Notes: a model not told the origin generated them from the sequence alone. A stretch of DNA of 55,656 bases from T1Sed10-7 sp041685505 (GCA_041685505.1 JAWLFQ010000007.1:1-55656), one strand, 5' to 3'. Shown: positions 17,607-27,342, counted from the stretch's first letter. A program made the numbers and translations.

Positions 17607-18268
17607 CGCTTGCGGTCCAGCAGGACCGAGGTGATGCGTGCCTCCAGCTCCGGTGTGGTCAGCGCGACCACCTCGTCGCCGGGCAGGATCTGCGTCGCGC
17701 CGTGGGGGATGACGGTCTCGTTGCCACGGAACAGCGCGACGATGATCGCCTCCGCGGGCAGGTCCAGGTCCTGCAGAGCACGTGGCTGCGGGGCGGTGGA
17801 CCCCTCGGGGATGCGCAGCTCCACCAGCTGGACCTGTCCACCCTTCAGGCTGGTGAGGTGGATCAGCTCACCGACGGAGAACTCGTTCTCCAGCAGCTCC
17901 GAGATCAGCCGGGTGGAGGACACGGGCTCGATGCCGAGCGCCTCGAAGATCTCCACGTTCTTCGGTGTGGAGACCCGGCTGATCGCGCGCCGCACCCCGA
18001 ACTCGATGCGTGCCAGCTGACAGGCCACCAGGTTGTCATCGTCCTCGTGGGTGGTGGCGACGAAGGCATCGGCCCGGTCGGTGTGGGCCTGCTCGAGGTA
18101 GCGCACGTCACAGGCATCCCCCTCGATGACCAGCACCTCGGTCTCCACCACCAACTGTTCGCAGCGGCTGGCGACACGTTCGACCACGGTCACCTCGTGG
18201 CCCTTGTCGTACAGGTCCCGGGCCACGTGCCGCCCGATGCGTCCTCCGCCGACGATCACCACGTACAC
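17603..18268 (-). CDS. trkA: Potassium channel regulatory subunit TrkA (second in operon)
   Basis: The 221-residue product has a Rossmann-like RCK-N domain with VVIVGGGRIGRHVARDL and the distal acidic residue in VTVVER, for NAD(H) or adenine nucleotide binding. An RCK-C domain (about 140-219) follows, with the hallmark ILPGDEVVALTTPE. It would form a cytoplasmic ring gating TrkH. ATG 18268 lies 3 bp after the first trkA, and its stop overlaps the small membrane peptide gene. Confidence 0.93.
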   Translation of the reverse strand: MYVVIVGGGRIGRHVARDLYDKGHEVTVVERVASRCEQLVVETEVLVIEGDACDVRYLEQAHTDRADAFVATTHEDDDNLVACQLARIEFGVRRAISRVSTPKNVEIFEALGIEPVSSTRLISELLENEFSVGELIHLTSLKGGQVQLVELRIPEGSTAPQPRALQDLDLPAEAIIVALFRGNETVIPHGATQILPGDEVVALTTPELEARITSVLLDRKR

Positions 18269-18271
18269 GGT

Positions 18272-18952
18272 TCAGGCCTCCCGTGCGCGGCTGCGGTCGA
18301 AGGGCTCACGTACCAGCGAGGCGATGCGTCGTGCCGCTGTCGGCTTCATCGCCGCGGTGACCACGTCGTCGCGCTCGAGCCGGTCGGCGGCGTCGGGGAT
18401 GAAGGTCCGGGGACCCCGCTTGACCGCGGCGATCCGCAGGAGCCCGTCGAGCTCGAACTCCTCCACGGTCATCGCATGCCCGCCGGTGTCGATCTCCAGG
18501 TCGACCATGGTGAGCTCGGCGTCGGGGAAGTGGACGTGGAGGGGGTAGCTCTCCTCCTGGAACTCGTTGAGGAACAGCTTGGCGATCACCCCGGTGGAGG
18601 AGACGTAGCGCACCCCGAGCTTGCGGTAGACCTCTTCCCGGTCGGGGTTGAACAGCCGGGCGATGGTGCGCTCGACGTCGTAGAGATGCGTGGCGATCTC
18701 CACCGCCATCAGGTTGGCGTTGTCGGAGCGGGTGACCGCGATCAACCCGTCGGCATGGTCCACCCCCGCCTGCTCGAGCACGTCGCGGTCGGTGCAGTCG
18801 CCCACCACCGTCTCGCCGTTGAAGCCGGATCCGAGCCGGTCGAAGGCCAGGGTGTCGTTGTCGATCACCACCACATCGGCGTGGGGATCGGTGGACAGCT
18901 GCTCGGCGATCTCCGCGCCGAGCTGGCCACAGCCGCCGATGATGATGTGCAC
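18272..18952 (-). CDS. trkA: Potassium channel regulatory subunit TrkA (first in operon)
   Basis: This 226-residue paralogue also has RCK-N (HIIIGGCGQLGAEIAEQL, then VVVIDND) and RCK-C domains. It differs from the second TrkA throughout, so the ring may be a heteromer or the two may bind different ligands (inference). The start is GTG 18952: it begins the first beta strand and has GAGG four to five bases upstream. The frame is open further upstream, but that sequence is the divergent promoter region. It is the first gene of the five-gene trk operon. Confidence 0.9.
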   Translation of the reverse strand: MHIIIGGCGQLGAEIAEQLSTDPHADVVVIDNDTLAFDRLGSGFNGETVVGDCTDRDVLEQAGVDHADGLIAVTRSDNANLMAVEIATHLYDVERTIARLFNPDREEVYRKLGVRYVSSTGVIAKLFLNEFQEESYPLHVHFPDAELTMVDLEIDTGGHAMTVEEFELDGLLRIAAVKRGPRTFIPDAADRLERDDVVTAAMKPTAARRIASLVREPFDRSRAREA

Positions 18953-18996
18953 GTTCGCCTCGTGCGCCAGCGGGAGACGGGGTCCGGCGCGCCTGA

Positions 18997-19019
18997 GCCC
19001 GGTCGTCTCGCGACCGGGC
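18997..19019 (-). promoter_or_regulatory. Hairpin in the leader of the trk operon
   Basis: GCCCGGTCG and CGACCGGGC form a perfect 9-bp stem with a TCTCG loop, 45-67 nt before the first trkA start codon. There is no T-rich or TCG tail, so it may be a regulatory or stabilising leader structure rather than a terminator. The leader seems too short for a full ydaO-type riboswitch. Confidence 0.4.
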
Positions 19020-19065
19020 CCTGTCCCAGTATGCCGTAGGCGCGGGCCGCGATGTGTGACCTCGG

Positions 19066-19071
19066 TACCCT
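19066..19071 (+). promoter_or_regulatory. -10 element of a probable leaderless ispH promoter
   Basis: TACCCT is followed by six bases and the ispH ATG, and no purine-rich ribosome-binding site precedes that ATG. Transcription would start at or beside the A of ATG. No clear -35 is visible. Confidence 0.5.
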
Positions 19072-19077
19072 GCGACC

Positions 19078-20037
19078 ATGGATGTTCACACGCTGCTGCT
19101 CGCCGCCCCCCGTGGGTTCTGCGCCGGTGTCGACCGCGCGGTCCTGATCGTGGAGAAGGCCCTCGAAGCCTACGGGGCACCCGTCTACGTCCGCCACGAG
19201 ATCGTGCACAACACCCACGTGGTGGAGACCCTGCGCCGCAAGGGCGCGGTCTTCGTCGAAGACGAGACCGAGGTGCCCGAGGGCGCGGTGATCGTGTTCT
19301 CCGCCCACGGTTCGCCGCCGGAGGCCTTCGAGAACTCCACGCGCCTCGGCCACACCCTGATCGATGCCACCTGCCCACTGGTCACGAAGGTGCACCAGGA
19401 GGCGCGCCGCTACGCCCGCGATGCCATGGACATCGTGATGATCGGTCACGCCGGTCACCAGGAGGTCGCCGGCACCACCGGCCAGGCGCGCGATCGCATC
19501 CACCTGGTGGAGACCGCCGAGGACGTCGACGGGCTCGCCTTCGATGACGACCGCAAGGTGACCTACATCACCCAGACCACCCTGTCGATGGACGAGACCG
19601 CCGATGTGGTGGAGCGGCTCAACCAGCGGTTCCCCGGGCTCAAGCAGCCCAAGAGCGATGACATCTGCTACGCGACCCAGAACCGCCAGGATGCCGTCAA
19701 GCAGCTCGCGACGCGGTGCGACCTCGTCCTGGTGGTGGGTTCCCAGACCTCCTCCAACTCCAAGCGGCTGGTGGAGGTCAGCCAGGACCGTTCGGTCCCG
19801 GCCTACCTGATCGACGACGCCTCCGAGATCGATGAGGCGTGGCTGGAGGGCGTCGGCACCGTCGGCCTGACCTCCGGTGCCTCCGCCCCCGAGATCCTCG
19901 TCGAGCAGGTCATCGACTGGTTCACCGCCCGGGGTCTGGAGACCGTGGACACGGTGCTGGTGGTCGACGAGGACGTCGAGTTCGCCATGCCCGCGAACCT
20001 CGCCCGGCGGCTGGCGGAGCGTGCCGAGGCAGGCTGA
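19078..20037 (+). CDS. ispH: 4-hydroxy-3-methylbut-2-enyl diphosphate reductase
   Basis: The 319-residue iron-sulfur enzyme makes IPP and DMAPP in the last step of the MEP isoprenoid pathway. Three Cys ligands sit in APRGFCAGVDRA (about residue 15), DATCPLVTKVH (about 100) and DDICYATQNRQ (about 199). Catalytic segments HNTHVV, FSAHGSPPEAFE and GSQTSSNSKRLVEV are intact. ATG 19078 is the natural start. It lacks a ribosome-binding site but has a -10-like hexamer six bases upstream, which suggests a leaderless mRNA. It is divergent from the trk operon. Confidence 0.96.
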   Translation: MDVHTLLLAAPRGFCAGVDRAVLIVEKALEAYGAPVYVRHEIVHNTHVVETLRRKGAVFVEDETEVPEGAVIVFSAHGSPPEAFENSTRLGHTLIDATCPLVTKVHQEARRYARDAMDIVMIGHAGHQEVAGTTGQARDRIHLVETAEDVDGLAFDDDRKVTYITQTTLSMDETADVVERLNQRFPGLKQPKSDDICYATQNRQDAVKQLATRCDLVLVVGSQTSSNSKRLVEVSQDRSVPAYLIDDASEIDEAWLEGVGTVGLTSGASAPEILVEQVIDWFTARGLETVDTVLVVDEDVEFAMPANLARRLAERAEAG

Positions 20038-20064
20038 GGGGCGAGGGCGGCACCGCCGCGGGGT

Positions 20065-21216
20065 TCAGCCGGCCATCCGCTCGCGTGCCGTGACGTAGGC
20101 CTCCCACAGCGGTTCGGCGAGCAGCGCCGTCTGCCACGCACGCAGGCCCGCGAGGGCGCACAGCTCGCCGCCGTCCTGTGGGTCCCCCGTGACCGCCGCG
20201 CTGAGCACCTTGGAGGGACACAGCACCCCGGGCTCGAGCCCGACCTCCGCGGCGACCTGGGCCCGACGGCTGCGCAGCGCGTCGTGGACAGCCCGTTCGG
20301 TGTCCGTCCAGCGGCTCGTGGGGGGGCGCGGCTCGGGCGCCGCGGTGCGTCCCGCCGCCAGCGCGGCGAACAGGACCGGGGCGTGCTCGCGGAGCAGTCC
20401 CCGACGTCGGGGGCTGCGTCGCACCAGTTGCGCCTCCGTACGTGGGGGGTCGATGGCCATCTCCCGCAGCACGTCGTCGTGGAGCAGACGGTTGGGTGCG
20501 ATGTCGTGCTCGCGGGCCGTTCGCTCGCGGGCCTCCCACACCGCGCGGAGCACGGCGCGTTGGGACGCATCGAGGCGTGCGGCGCCCTTGACCCGGGTCC
20601 AGTGCCGGTTGTCCTCCGCGCTGCGCGCGAGGGTGGCCGCCAGCTCCTCCTCGTACCACGCGAGGCGCCCCTGAGCACGCAGCCGCTCGGCCAACGCCGC
20701 CCACAGCGCCGGGAGGTGGACCACGTCGCCCGCGGCGTAGGCCGCCATGGCGGCGGGCAGCGGGCGCTGCTCCCAGTCGGCCCGCTGGAAGGCGTCCTTG
20801 TCGTCGGACAGCTGCACCCCGAGCAGCTCGTCCAGGAGGCGTGACAGCCCGGTGGGAAGCCCGAGGAGGGCGGCTGCCACCGCGGTGTCGGCGATGTGGT
20901 CGGCCCGTACACCGAGCGCCCGCAGCGGCGCCAGATCGTTCTCGGCCGCGTGCAGGACCGCGAGGCGGTCGTCATCGAGCAGGGTGTCCAGTTCGGGGAG
21001 CGCGTCCAGGGCGACGGTGTCGAGCAGCACGCAGCGGGTCGGCGTCCCCACCTGCACCAGGGCCGCGCGGCGGAAGTAGCGATCCGCGTCGGCACGCTCC
21101 ACGTCCACGCCCAGCACCCCGGCGTCGAGGGTGCTGAGCGCGTCTCGTACAGCGCCGGGGTCGTCGACGAAGACCGGACGCAGGGGCTCCCTCGCTGGGA
21201 CTGCTGCTGAAGTCAC
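20065..21216 (-). CDS. rnd: Ribonuclease D family 3'-5' exonuclease
   Basis: The 383-residue protein has a DEDDy exonuclease domain (about 10-190). Its acidic residues lie in LGVDVERAD and LHAAENDLAPL and in AYAAGDVVHL, whose Tyr marks the DEDDy subtype. An HRDC-like helical domain follows (about 210-290), then a further helical repeat. It would trim the 3' ends of stable RNAs. The start is GTG 21216; the upstream ribosome-binding site is distant (GAGGGAG about 12 bases away). The minus-strand hexamer TAGCCT at 21250-21255 is the -10 candidate. Confidence 0.9.
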   Translation of the reverse strand: MTSAAVPAREPLRPVFVDDPGAVRDALSTLDAGVLGVDVERADADRYFRRAALVQVGTPTRCVLLDTVALDALPELDTLLDDDRLAVLHAAENDLAPLRALGVRADHIADTAVAAALLGLPTGLSRLLDELLGVQLSDDKDAFQRADWEQRPLPAAMAAYAAGDVVHLPALWAALAERLRAQGRLAWYEEELAATLARSAEDNRHWTRVKGAARLDASQRAVLRAVWEARERTAREHDIAPNRLLHDDVLREMAIDPPRTEAQLVRRSPRRRGLLREHAPVLFAALAAGRTAAPEPRPPTSRWTDTERAVHDALRSRRAQVAAEVGLEPGVLCPSKVLSAAVTGDPQDGGELCALAGLRAWQTALLAEPLWEAYVTARERMAG

Positions 21217-21242
21217 GCCTACCGTCCGCTCCCTCGAGGCTC

Positions 21243-21254
21243 AGCCTGCAGGCT
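21243..21254. promoter_or_regulatory. 12-bp palindrome in the rnd-mshB divergent promoter region
   Basis: AGCCTGCAGGCT is a perfect 12-bp palindrome in the 74-bp space between divergent rnd and mshB. It overlaps the minus-strand TAGCCT -10 candidate of rnd. It may be an operator or a by-product of overlapping promoters. Confidence 0.35.
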
Positions 21255-21290
21255 ACCCCGCACCCGGTCCGTCCCATCGAGGTCCCGACG

Positions 21291-22187
21291 ATGCCCACCA
21301 CCTCCCCCTCCGCACCACCGGCGACCCTGCTGTGCGTGCACCCCCACCCGGACGACGAGTCGATCGCCTGTGGCGGCGTGCTCGCCCGGGCGGCCGATCA
21401 CGGCGTCCGGACGGTGGTGGTCACCTGCACCGGGGGAGAGGCGGGCGACAACCTCGCCGGCATCGATCTCGGTGGGGAGCCACTGGCGACCCACCGGCGG
21501 CGTGAGCTCGCCGCGGCACTCCGCGCCCTCGGCGTGGCTGCCCACCACTGGCTCGGGTACCGCGACAGCGGCATGGCCGGGCTCGCCAGCAACGATCATC
21601 CCGACAGTTTCCACCGCGCCGAGGTCGAGGAAGCGGCCGGTCGCCTGGCCGCCATCATCCGTGCCGAACGTCCACAGGTGGTGGTCTCGGACGATGTACA
21701 CGGCACCTACGGGCACCCCGACCACGTCCAGGCACACCGGGTCACCGTCCGCGCCGTCGAGCTGGCTGCCGATGTCACGGCGACGGTGACCGGACCACCC
21801 TGGCAGGTCGCCAAGCGCTACGTGCACACCCTCGGCAAGGGTCGGCTGTTGGCGGTGCACCGCGCCCTGACCGATGCGGGCCTGCCCTCGCCCTTCGGTG
21901 ACGGCGATCTGCACCGCATCGAGGACGTACCGCTCGGGACAGCGGACGCGGAGGTGACCACCGAGGTCGACGTGCGTGACTGGCTGCCCGCCAAGCGGGC
22001 CGCGCTCGCGGCCCACGCCAGCCAGATCGGGCCCGACTCCTTCTTCCTCAACACCCCCGAGGAACTCACCGACGGGATGTTCGGCATCGAGCAGTTCGTG
22101 CTCGAGCAGGGACGCCCCGCACCGGGTGATGGACCCGAGCAGGACCTCTTCGCGGGGCTCGACGTCGCGGTGGCGGGGACGCAGTAG
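21291..22187 (+). CDS. mshB: LmbE/PIG-L family deacetylase, MshB-like
   Basis: The 298-residue zinc-dependent deacetylase has CVHPHPDDESIACGG (zinc-binding AHPDDE-type motif, about 15-29), the general base region CTGGEAGDN, and the third ligand in HGTYGHPDHVQAH. The motif GYRDSGMAG favours MshB, which removes acetate from GlcNAc-inositol in mycothiol synthesis, over the related amidase Mca. ATG 21291 has GAGG eight bases upstream. The residues flanking the first His differ from the usual AHPDDE, so substrate assignment is moderate. Mycothiol is an actinobacterial thiol, which supports the taxonomic reading. Confidence 0.82.
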   Translation: MPTTSPSAPPATLLCVHPHPDDESIACGGVLARAADHGVRTVVVTCTGGEAGDNLAGIDLGGEPLATHRRRELAAALRALGVAAHHWLGYRDSGMAGLASNDHPDSFHRAEVEEAAGRLAAIIRAERPQVVVSDDVHGTYGHPDHVQAHRVTVRAVELAADVTATVTGPPWQVAKRYVHTLGKGRLLAVHRALTDAGLPSPFGDGDLHRIEDVPLGTADAEVTTEVDVRDWLPAKRAALAAHASQIGPDSFFLNTPEELTDGMFGIEQFVLEQGRPAPGDGPEQDLFAGLDVAVAGTQ

Positions 22188-22188
22188 C

Positions 22189-22725
22189 GTGCGCGGACAT
22201 CACCGGCAGGAGGCACCAGCGATCGTTCCCCCGCCCGACCCGACCAGCTTCCGCGCCGCGATGGGCAGCTTCCTGACCGGCGTGGCCGTGATGACGACCC
22301 ACCTCGATGGACGGCCCCACGGCATGACGGCCAACGCCGTCTCCTCGGTGTCGCTGGAGCCGCCGCTGGTCCTGGTGTGCGTCGACGTCGTCGCCACCAT
22401 GGCCACCTGGGTGCCGCAGGCGGGGGTGTTCGCCCTCAGCTTCCTGGCCGAGGACCAGCGCAGGCTCTCGAACCGGTTCGCCGACCCCTCCCGCGGCGAG
22501 GGGGAGGTGGAGTTCGAGGGGGTGGAGACCACAACCGCGGTCACGGGCAGCCCCGTGATCCTCGGCGCGACGGCCACGGTCGACTGCCAGGTCACCAGCA
22601 TCACCCCGGCGGGTGACCACCTGGTCGTGATCGGGGAGGTGGTGGCGCTGCACACCGGTTCGCGCCCCCCTCTGGCCTACTACCGTGGCGGCTACGGCAG
22701 CTACGTCCCCGACCCGCAGGTGTGA
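22189..22725 (+). CDS. Flavin reductase-like domain protein
   Basis: The 178-residue product has the flavin reductase (NADH:FMN oxidoreductase, HpaC/DIM6 type) fold. It shows FRAAMGSFLTGVAVMTT, GMTANAVSSVSLEPPLVLVC, a conserved SNRFAD segment and the final YYRGGYGSY. Such proteins reduce FMN for partner monooxygenases or act as flavoenzymes themselves. GTG 22189 lies one base after the mshB stop. A perfect AGGAGG at 22208-22213 stands eight bases before an in-frame ATC (22222), not a usual start, and family homology begins just after it. So the start is uncertain. Confidence 0.83.
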   Translation: MRGHHRQEAPAIVPPPDPTSFRAAMGSFLTGVAVMTTHLDGRPHGMTANAVSSVSLEPPLVLVCVDVVATMATWVPQAGVFALSFLAEDQRRLSNRFADPSRGEGEVEFEGVETTTAVTGSPVILGATATVDCQVTSITPAGDHLVVIGEVVALHTGSRPPLAYYRGGYGSYVPDPQV

Positions 22726-23132
22726 CCGTGGAGCGTCGGGAACTCACCCTGGAGACCGACGGTCGGCGCATCACCGACGTCACGTCCCACTGCACGCGTT
22801 TCGCGGCGGAGCAGGGGAGCGACGGCCTGCTGCACGTGTTCCTGCCCCACGCCACGGCGGGTCTGGCGCTGATCGAGGTCGGTGCGGGCTCCGATGAGGA
22901 CCTCGCAACCCACCTCGACAGCTGGCTGCCCCGTGACGAGCGCTGGCGCCACCGCCACGGCAGCCCGGGCCACGGCGCCGATCACGTCCTCCCGGCGCTG
23001 CTCAGCCCCAGCCTGACGCTGGCCGTGGACGACGGTCAGCTGGCGCTCGGGACGTGGCAGTCGGTGGTGGTGGTCGACACCAACGCCGACAACCGCCAGC
23101 GGCGGCTGCAACTGCGCTTCCTCCCGGGCTGA
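22722..23132 (+). CDS. YjbQ/UPF0047 family protein
   Basis: The 136-residue protein matches the YjbQ family of small trimeric beta-rich proteins. It has VFLPHATAGLALIEVG, the acidic cluster GSDEDLATHLDSWLP, the His-rich HRHGSPGHGADHVLPALLSP and GTWQSVVVVDTN. Some members have reported weak thiamine-phosphate synthase activity. GTG 22722 overlaps the flavin reductase stop; GTG 22728 is an alternative. The conserved His residues that could bind metal are present. Confidence 0.88.
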   Translation: MTVERRELTLETDGRRITDVTSHCTRFAAEQGSDGLLHVFLPHATAGLALIEVGAGSDEDLATHLDSWLPRDERWRHRHGSPGHGADHVLPALLSPSLTLAVDDGQLALGTWQSVVVVDTNADNRQRRLQLRFLPG

Positions 23133-23169
23133 TGCGCCGGCGGCGACGGGGATCGCGATCCGGCGGGGT

Positions 23170-23799
23170 TCAGTGCGGCGTGCCGAAGAGCCGGTCACCG
23201 AAGTCACCCAGCCCCGGGACGATGTAGGCGTTCTCGTCCAGCCCCGGGTCGACGGCGGCGGTCACGATGCGCACGCCCGGGTTGTCGGAGAGGACCCGGT
23301 CCACCCCCTGTTCCGTCGCCACGACGGAGAGCACGGTGACCTGCTCGGCACCCTCGGCATCGAGCGCCGCGACCGCGTCGGATGCCGAGCCGCCCGTGGC
23401 CAGCATCGGCTCCAGCACCAGGACCCACGCGCCGTCGAGGGGCGGCACCTTGAAGTAGTACCGCCGGGCCACCTTGGTCTGCTGGTCCCGTTCCAGCCCG
23501 ATCATGCCCACCAGGGCCGTCGGGAGCACGTCGTGGAGCCCGCCCAGCAGGCCGAGCCCGGCGCGCAGGACCGGGACGGCGACGACCTGGCGGCCGGGTC
23601 CGATGGCAGCGGCAGTGTCCAGCGGCGTGGCCACGGTGGAGCGGACGGCCGGCAGGTCCTGCACGGCCCTGAGGGCCAGGATCGCCCCGAGGCGGCGGGC
23701 ATGGTGGCGGAAGTGCTCGGGGATGGTCGTCGCATCGCGGAGCGCCGCGAGCTGCAGGCCCGCCACGGGATCGTCATCGAGCACGGTGACCTGGGGCAC
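23170..23799 (-). CDS. upp: Uracil phosphoribosyltransferase
   Basis: The 209-residue salvage enzyme converts uracil and PRPP to UMP. The PRPP loop appears as LVLEPMLATGGSASDA, the uracil-binding C terminus as YIVPGLGDFGDRLFGT, and PVLRAGLGLL is also conserved. GTG 23799 has GAGGT just upstream. Length is normal for the family. It is divergent from the lipoprotein gene, and the two promoters share overlapping -10 hexamers at 23844-23850. Confidence 0.95.
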   Translation of the reverse strand: MPQVTVLDDDPVAGLQLAALRDATTIPEHFRHHARRLGAILALRAVQDLPAVRSTVATPLDTAAAIGPGRQVVAVPVLRAGLGLLGGLHDVLPTALVGMIGLERDQQTKVARRYYFKVPPLDGAWVLVLEPMLATGGSASDAVAALDAEGAEQVTVLSVVATEQGVDRVLSDNPGVRIVTAAVDPGLDENAYIVPGLGDFGDRLFGTPH

Positions 23800-23843
23800 G
23801 GCGACCTCACGGGATCGGAGCGGGACCGACGTCGGGTGGTGGA

Positions 23844-23850
23844 TAGCCTA
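23844..23850. promoter_or_regulatory. Overlapping divergent -10 elements for upp and the lipoprotein gene
   Basis: TAGCCT reads forward at 23844-23849 and TAGGCT reads on the minus strand at 23845-23850. Polymerase could occupy only one orientation at a time, so the two genes may compete for initiation. Confidence 0.45.
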
Positions 23851-23891
23851 GGGCGAACGGGGACCAGGGTGGCCGGTCAGCAGGGTCGGGT

Positions 23892-25004
23892 GTGCAGCGA
23901 GCGGGTCGGGTGAGCCAGCGGTGTCGGCCAGGGGGCTCGCCCGCGGCGCTGCTGCTGACGGTCGGCGTGCTGTTGTGGCTGCTGGCCGGCTGCACCAGCG
24001 ATGGCCAGGAGGAGATCACGCCCACCCCCGTCCCCACGCCGGTCGAGGAGCGACCGTCGTTGCCGTCGGGACGTGACATCGTGGTCGTGCTGCCCCCTGG
24101 CGAAGGGTTGGATGACGCCGTGCTCGAGGGGATCGACCGACGCGTGGCCGACCTCGGCTCGCGGCTGCCGGACGGCGTGGGAGGGTTGACCGTGCGGCGT
24201 CCTGACAGCGCACCCTTCGTGGTCGATCTCGCCGAGCTCGCCGCCCTGCGCGGCAGCGGCCTGGTGTGCGTGGTGGGCCCGGACACGGCCGTACCCGCCG
24301 ACACCCTCGCACGGCGCCATCGCGGGGTGCGCTTCTGCGCCCTGCCCACCACGTTGCCGGAGGCGGACGAGGAGGGCGGGCTGACCACCACCCCGGCGGT
24401 GCGGGTGGAGCTGCCCGTCACCGAGCTCGGGCAGCTGGTGGGCACCGCGGCGGCCGAGGTGGCGGCTGCCCGGGAGGACCGCACCGTGGTCGGTCTTGCG
24501 CTCGAGGGTGACGAGCTGCCCGCAGCCGAGTTCCGCGACGGCCTCCTGCGCGGGCTCGCGGGGGTGCAGGTGGTCGAGGTCGAGGACCCCGAGGCGTCAC
24601 CGACGTCCGTCGCCGATGCGCTGGTGGCGGCCGGCGCCGGGGTCGTGGTGCTCGACGGTCACCGCGACGCGGCCGCGGTCGCTGCTGCCATCGGCGACCG
24701 CGCGGTGTTGATCGGTCCGGTGGACATGGTGGACACCGACGACGATCCCTCCGTCGCCCTCGGGTACCGCCTGCGGCACGAGGTGGGACTGGCGGCGGTG
24801 TTCGACAGCTTCGCCTCGGGCAACCTCGGCGAGGTACCCATCCTGCTCGGGGTGGGTGATGACGTGCTCGAGCTGCGGGTGGGCAGCGGTTGGTCCGAGC
24901 TGGCCCCGGTGCTGGAGCGGGAACGCACGGCCCTGGCGCAGCGTGACGATCCGCGCGCGCCCGTGCCCGACGGACGGGGGGCCGGTGCCACCGCGGGCCT
25001 CTAG
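23892..25004 (+). CDS. BMP-family-like lipoprotein
   Basis: The 370-residue protein begins with a basic head, a hydrophobic stretch and lipobox LAGC (Cys about residue 34), so it should be lipid-anchored outside the membrane. The Thr/Pro-rich linker EEITPTPVPTPVEE follows. The rest alternates strands and helices like a periplasmic-binding-type fold similar to BMP/PBP1 proteins (LVCVVGPDTA, VVVLDGH, AVLIGPVDMVDTDDDPSVALGYRL). No permease or ATPase gene is adjacent. GTG 23892 and GTG 23910 are both possible starts. The TAG stop forms part of the TAGGAT hexamer that probably drives pyk. Confidence 0.72.
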   Translation: MQRAGRVSQRCRPGGSPAALLLTVGVLLWLLAGCTSDGQEEITPTPVPTPVEERPSLPSGRDIVVVLPPGEGLDDAVLEGIDRRVADLGSRLPDGVGGLTVRRPDSAPFVVDLAELAALRGSGLVCVVGPDTAVPADTLARRHRGVRFCALPTTLPEADEEGGLTTTPAVRVELPVTELGQLVGTAAAEVAAAREDRTVVGLALEGDELPAAEFRDGLLRGLAGVQVVEVEDPEASPTSVADALVAAGAGVVVLDGHRDAAAVAAAIGDRAVLIGPVDMVDTDDDPSVALGYRLRHEVGLAAVFDSFASGNLGEVPILLGVGDDVLELRVGSGWSELAPVLERERTALAQRDDPRAPVPDGRGAGATAGL

Positions 25005-25049
25005 GATGGGATCAGACCGCCTCCCCTGACCCGTCCCGCGAGGAGCATC

Positions 25050-26483
<1,434 letters not shown>

Positions 26484-26487
26484 CCCC

Positions 26488-27249
26488 TCAGCGGCCCACG
26501 TCCACGGGCTCGGGCGGTGGGCCCTCGATGAGCAGCCGCTCGAGATGGGTGGCCAGGGCCGCGGGCGCCAGCTCCGCATCGGTGGTCGCCAGCTCGTCGA
26601 GGCGCCACCAGCCGGCGCGCACGGCGCCAAGGTCATCGAGCGGCGCCTCCTCCGCGTCGGCGGCATCGATGCGGGCCAGGAACCAACGCTCCGCCTGATC
26701 GATGGTGCAGCCGCGGAAGGTGAAGGTCACCCGCCGGGACCAGATCCACGGTCCCAGGGGTGCATCGATGCCGATCTCCTCGTGCAGCTCACGCGCGGCG
26801 GCGTCGGCGTGGGACTCCTCGGGACGCAGCCCACCCCCGGGTGCGGTCCAGACGGTGCGCGTGTCGTCAGGGGCGTGGGCGACCAACAACACCCGGTCCG
26901 TGGCGTCGAGCAGCAGCACCCGGGCCGCGTCACGCACCAGCGGTGCGTCCGGGGTGCCCACCTGTGGCTCCGGTTCGAAGCGCGGATGGGGCGGCACCAC
27001 ACGCGACGACAGGACCCGTGCGGTGTCGATCACGGTCAGCTGCCCGCGACGATCCACGACCAGCAGCGCCTCGGCGTCGGCGCCGATCAGGCGACCCACC
27101 ACGTCGCTCTGGACCGGGCCACGGTCAGGGTGATCGATCAGCTGGCGCACCGACACGCGCTGGCCGATGTGCTCGGGGGTGACCCGACGGGCGTAGCGCG
27201 CCCGCAGCTGGTGGATCTTCGGGGTGCGCTCGGGCGTCTGATCGCTCAT
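26488..27249 (-). CDS. SH3-like domain fused to a Nudix hydrolase
   Basis: The 253-residue protein has two parts. Residues about 20-95 (IGQRVSVRQLIDHPD to SSRVVPPHPRF) resemble the small SH3-like barrel at the N terminus of Rv0428c-type acetyltransferases. Residues 105-240 form a Nudix domain with an intact Nudix box starting GGGLRPEESHADAAARELHE and continuing into EIGI. The fusion is unusual and may tether nucleotide hydrolysis to another ligand (inference). ATG 27249 is the start, with only a weak AGG upstream. TACGCT at 27294-27299 on the minus strand is the -10 candidate. It is separated from the ppk operon by about 93 bp. Confidence 0.85.
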   Translation of the reverse strand: MSDQTPERTPKIHQLRARYARRVTPEHIGQRVSVRQLIDHPDRGPVQSDVVGRLIGADAEALLVVDRRGQLTVIDTARVLSSRVVPPHPRFEPEPQVGTPDAPLVRDAARVLLLDATDRVLLVAHAPDDTRTVWTAPGGGLRPEESHADAAARELHEEIGIDAPLGPWIWSRRVTFTFRGCTIDQAERWFLARIDAADAEEAPLDDLGAVRAGWWRLDELATTDAELAPAALATHLERLLIEGPPPEPVDVGR

Positions 27250-27342
27250 CGGCCTGCCGTCTCGTGCACACGGACCTCCACGTCGGACGCGGCAGCGTAG
27301 GGCAGCTGCTCCCGCCGTCGGGATCGGGGACGGCCCCGTCCC

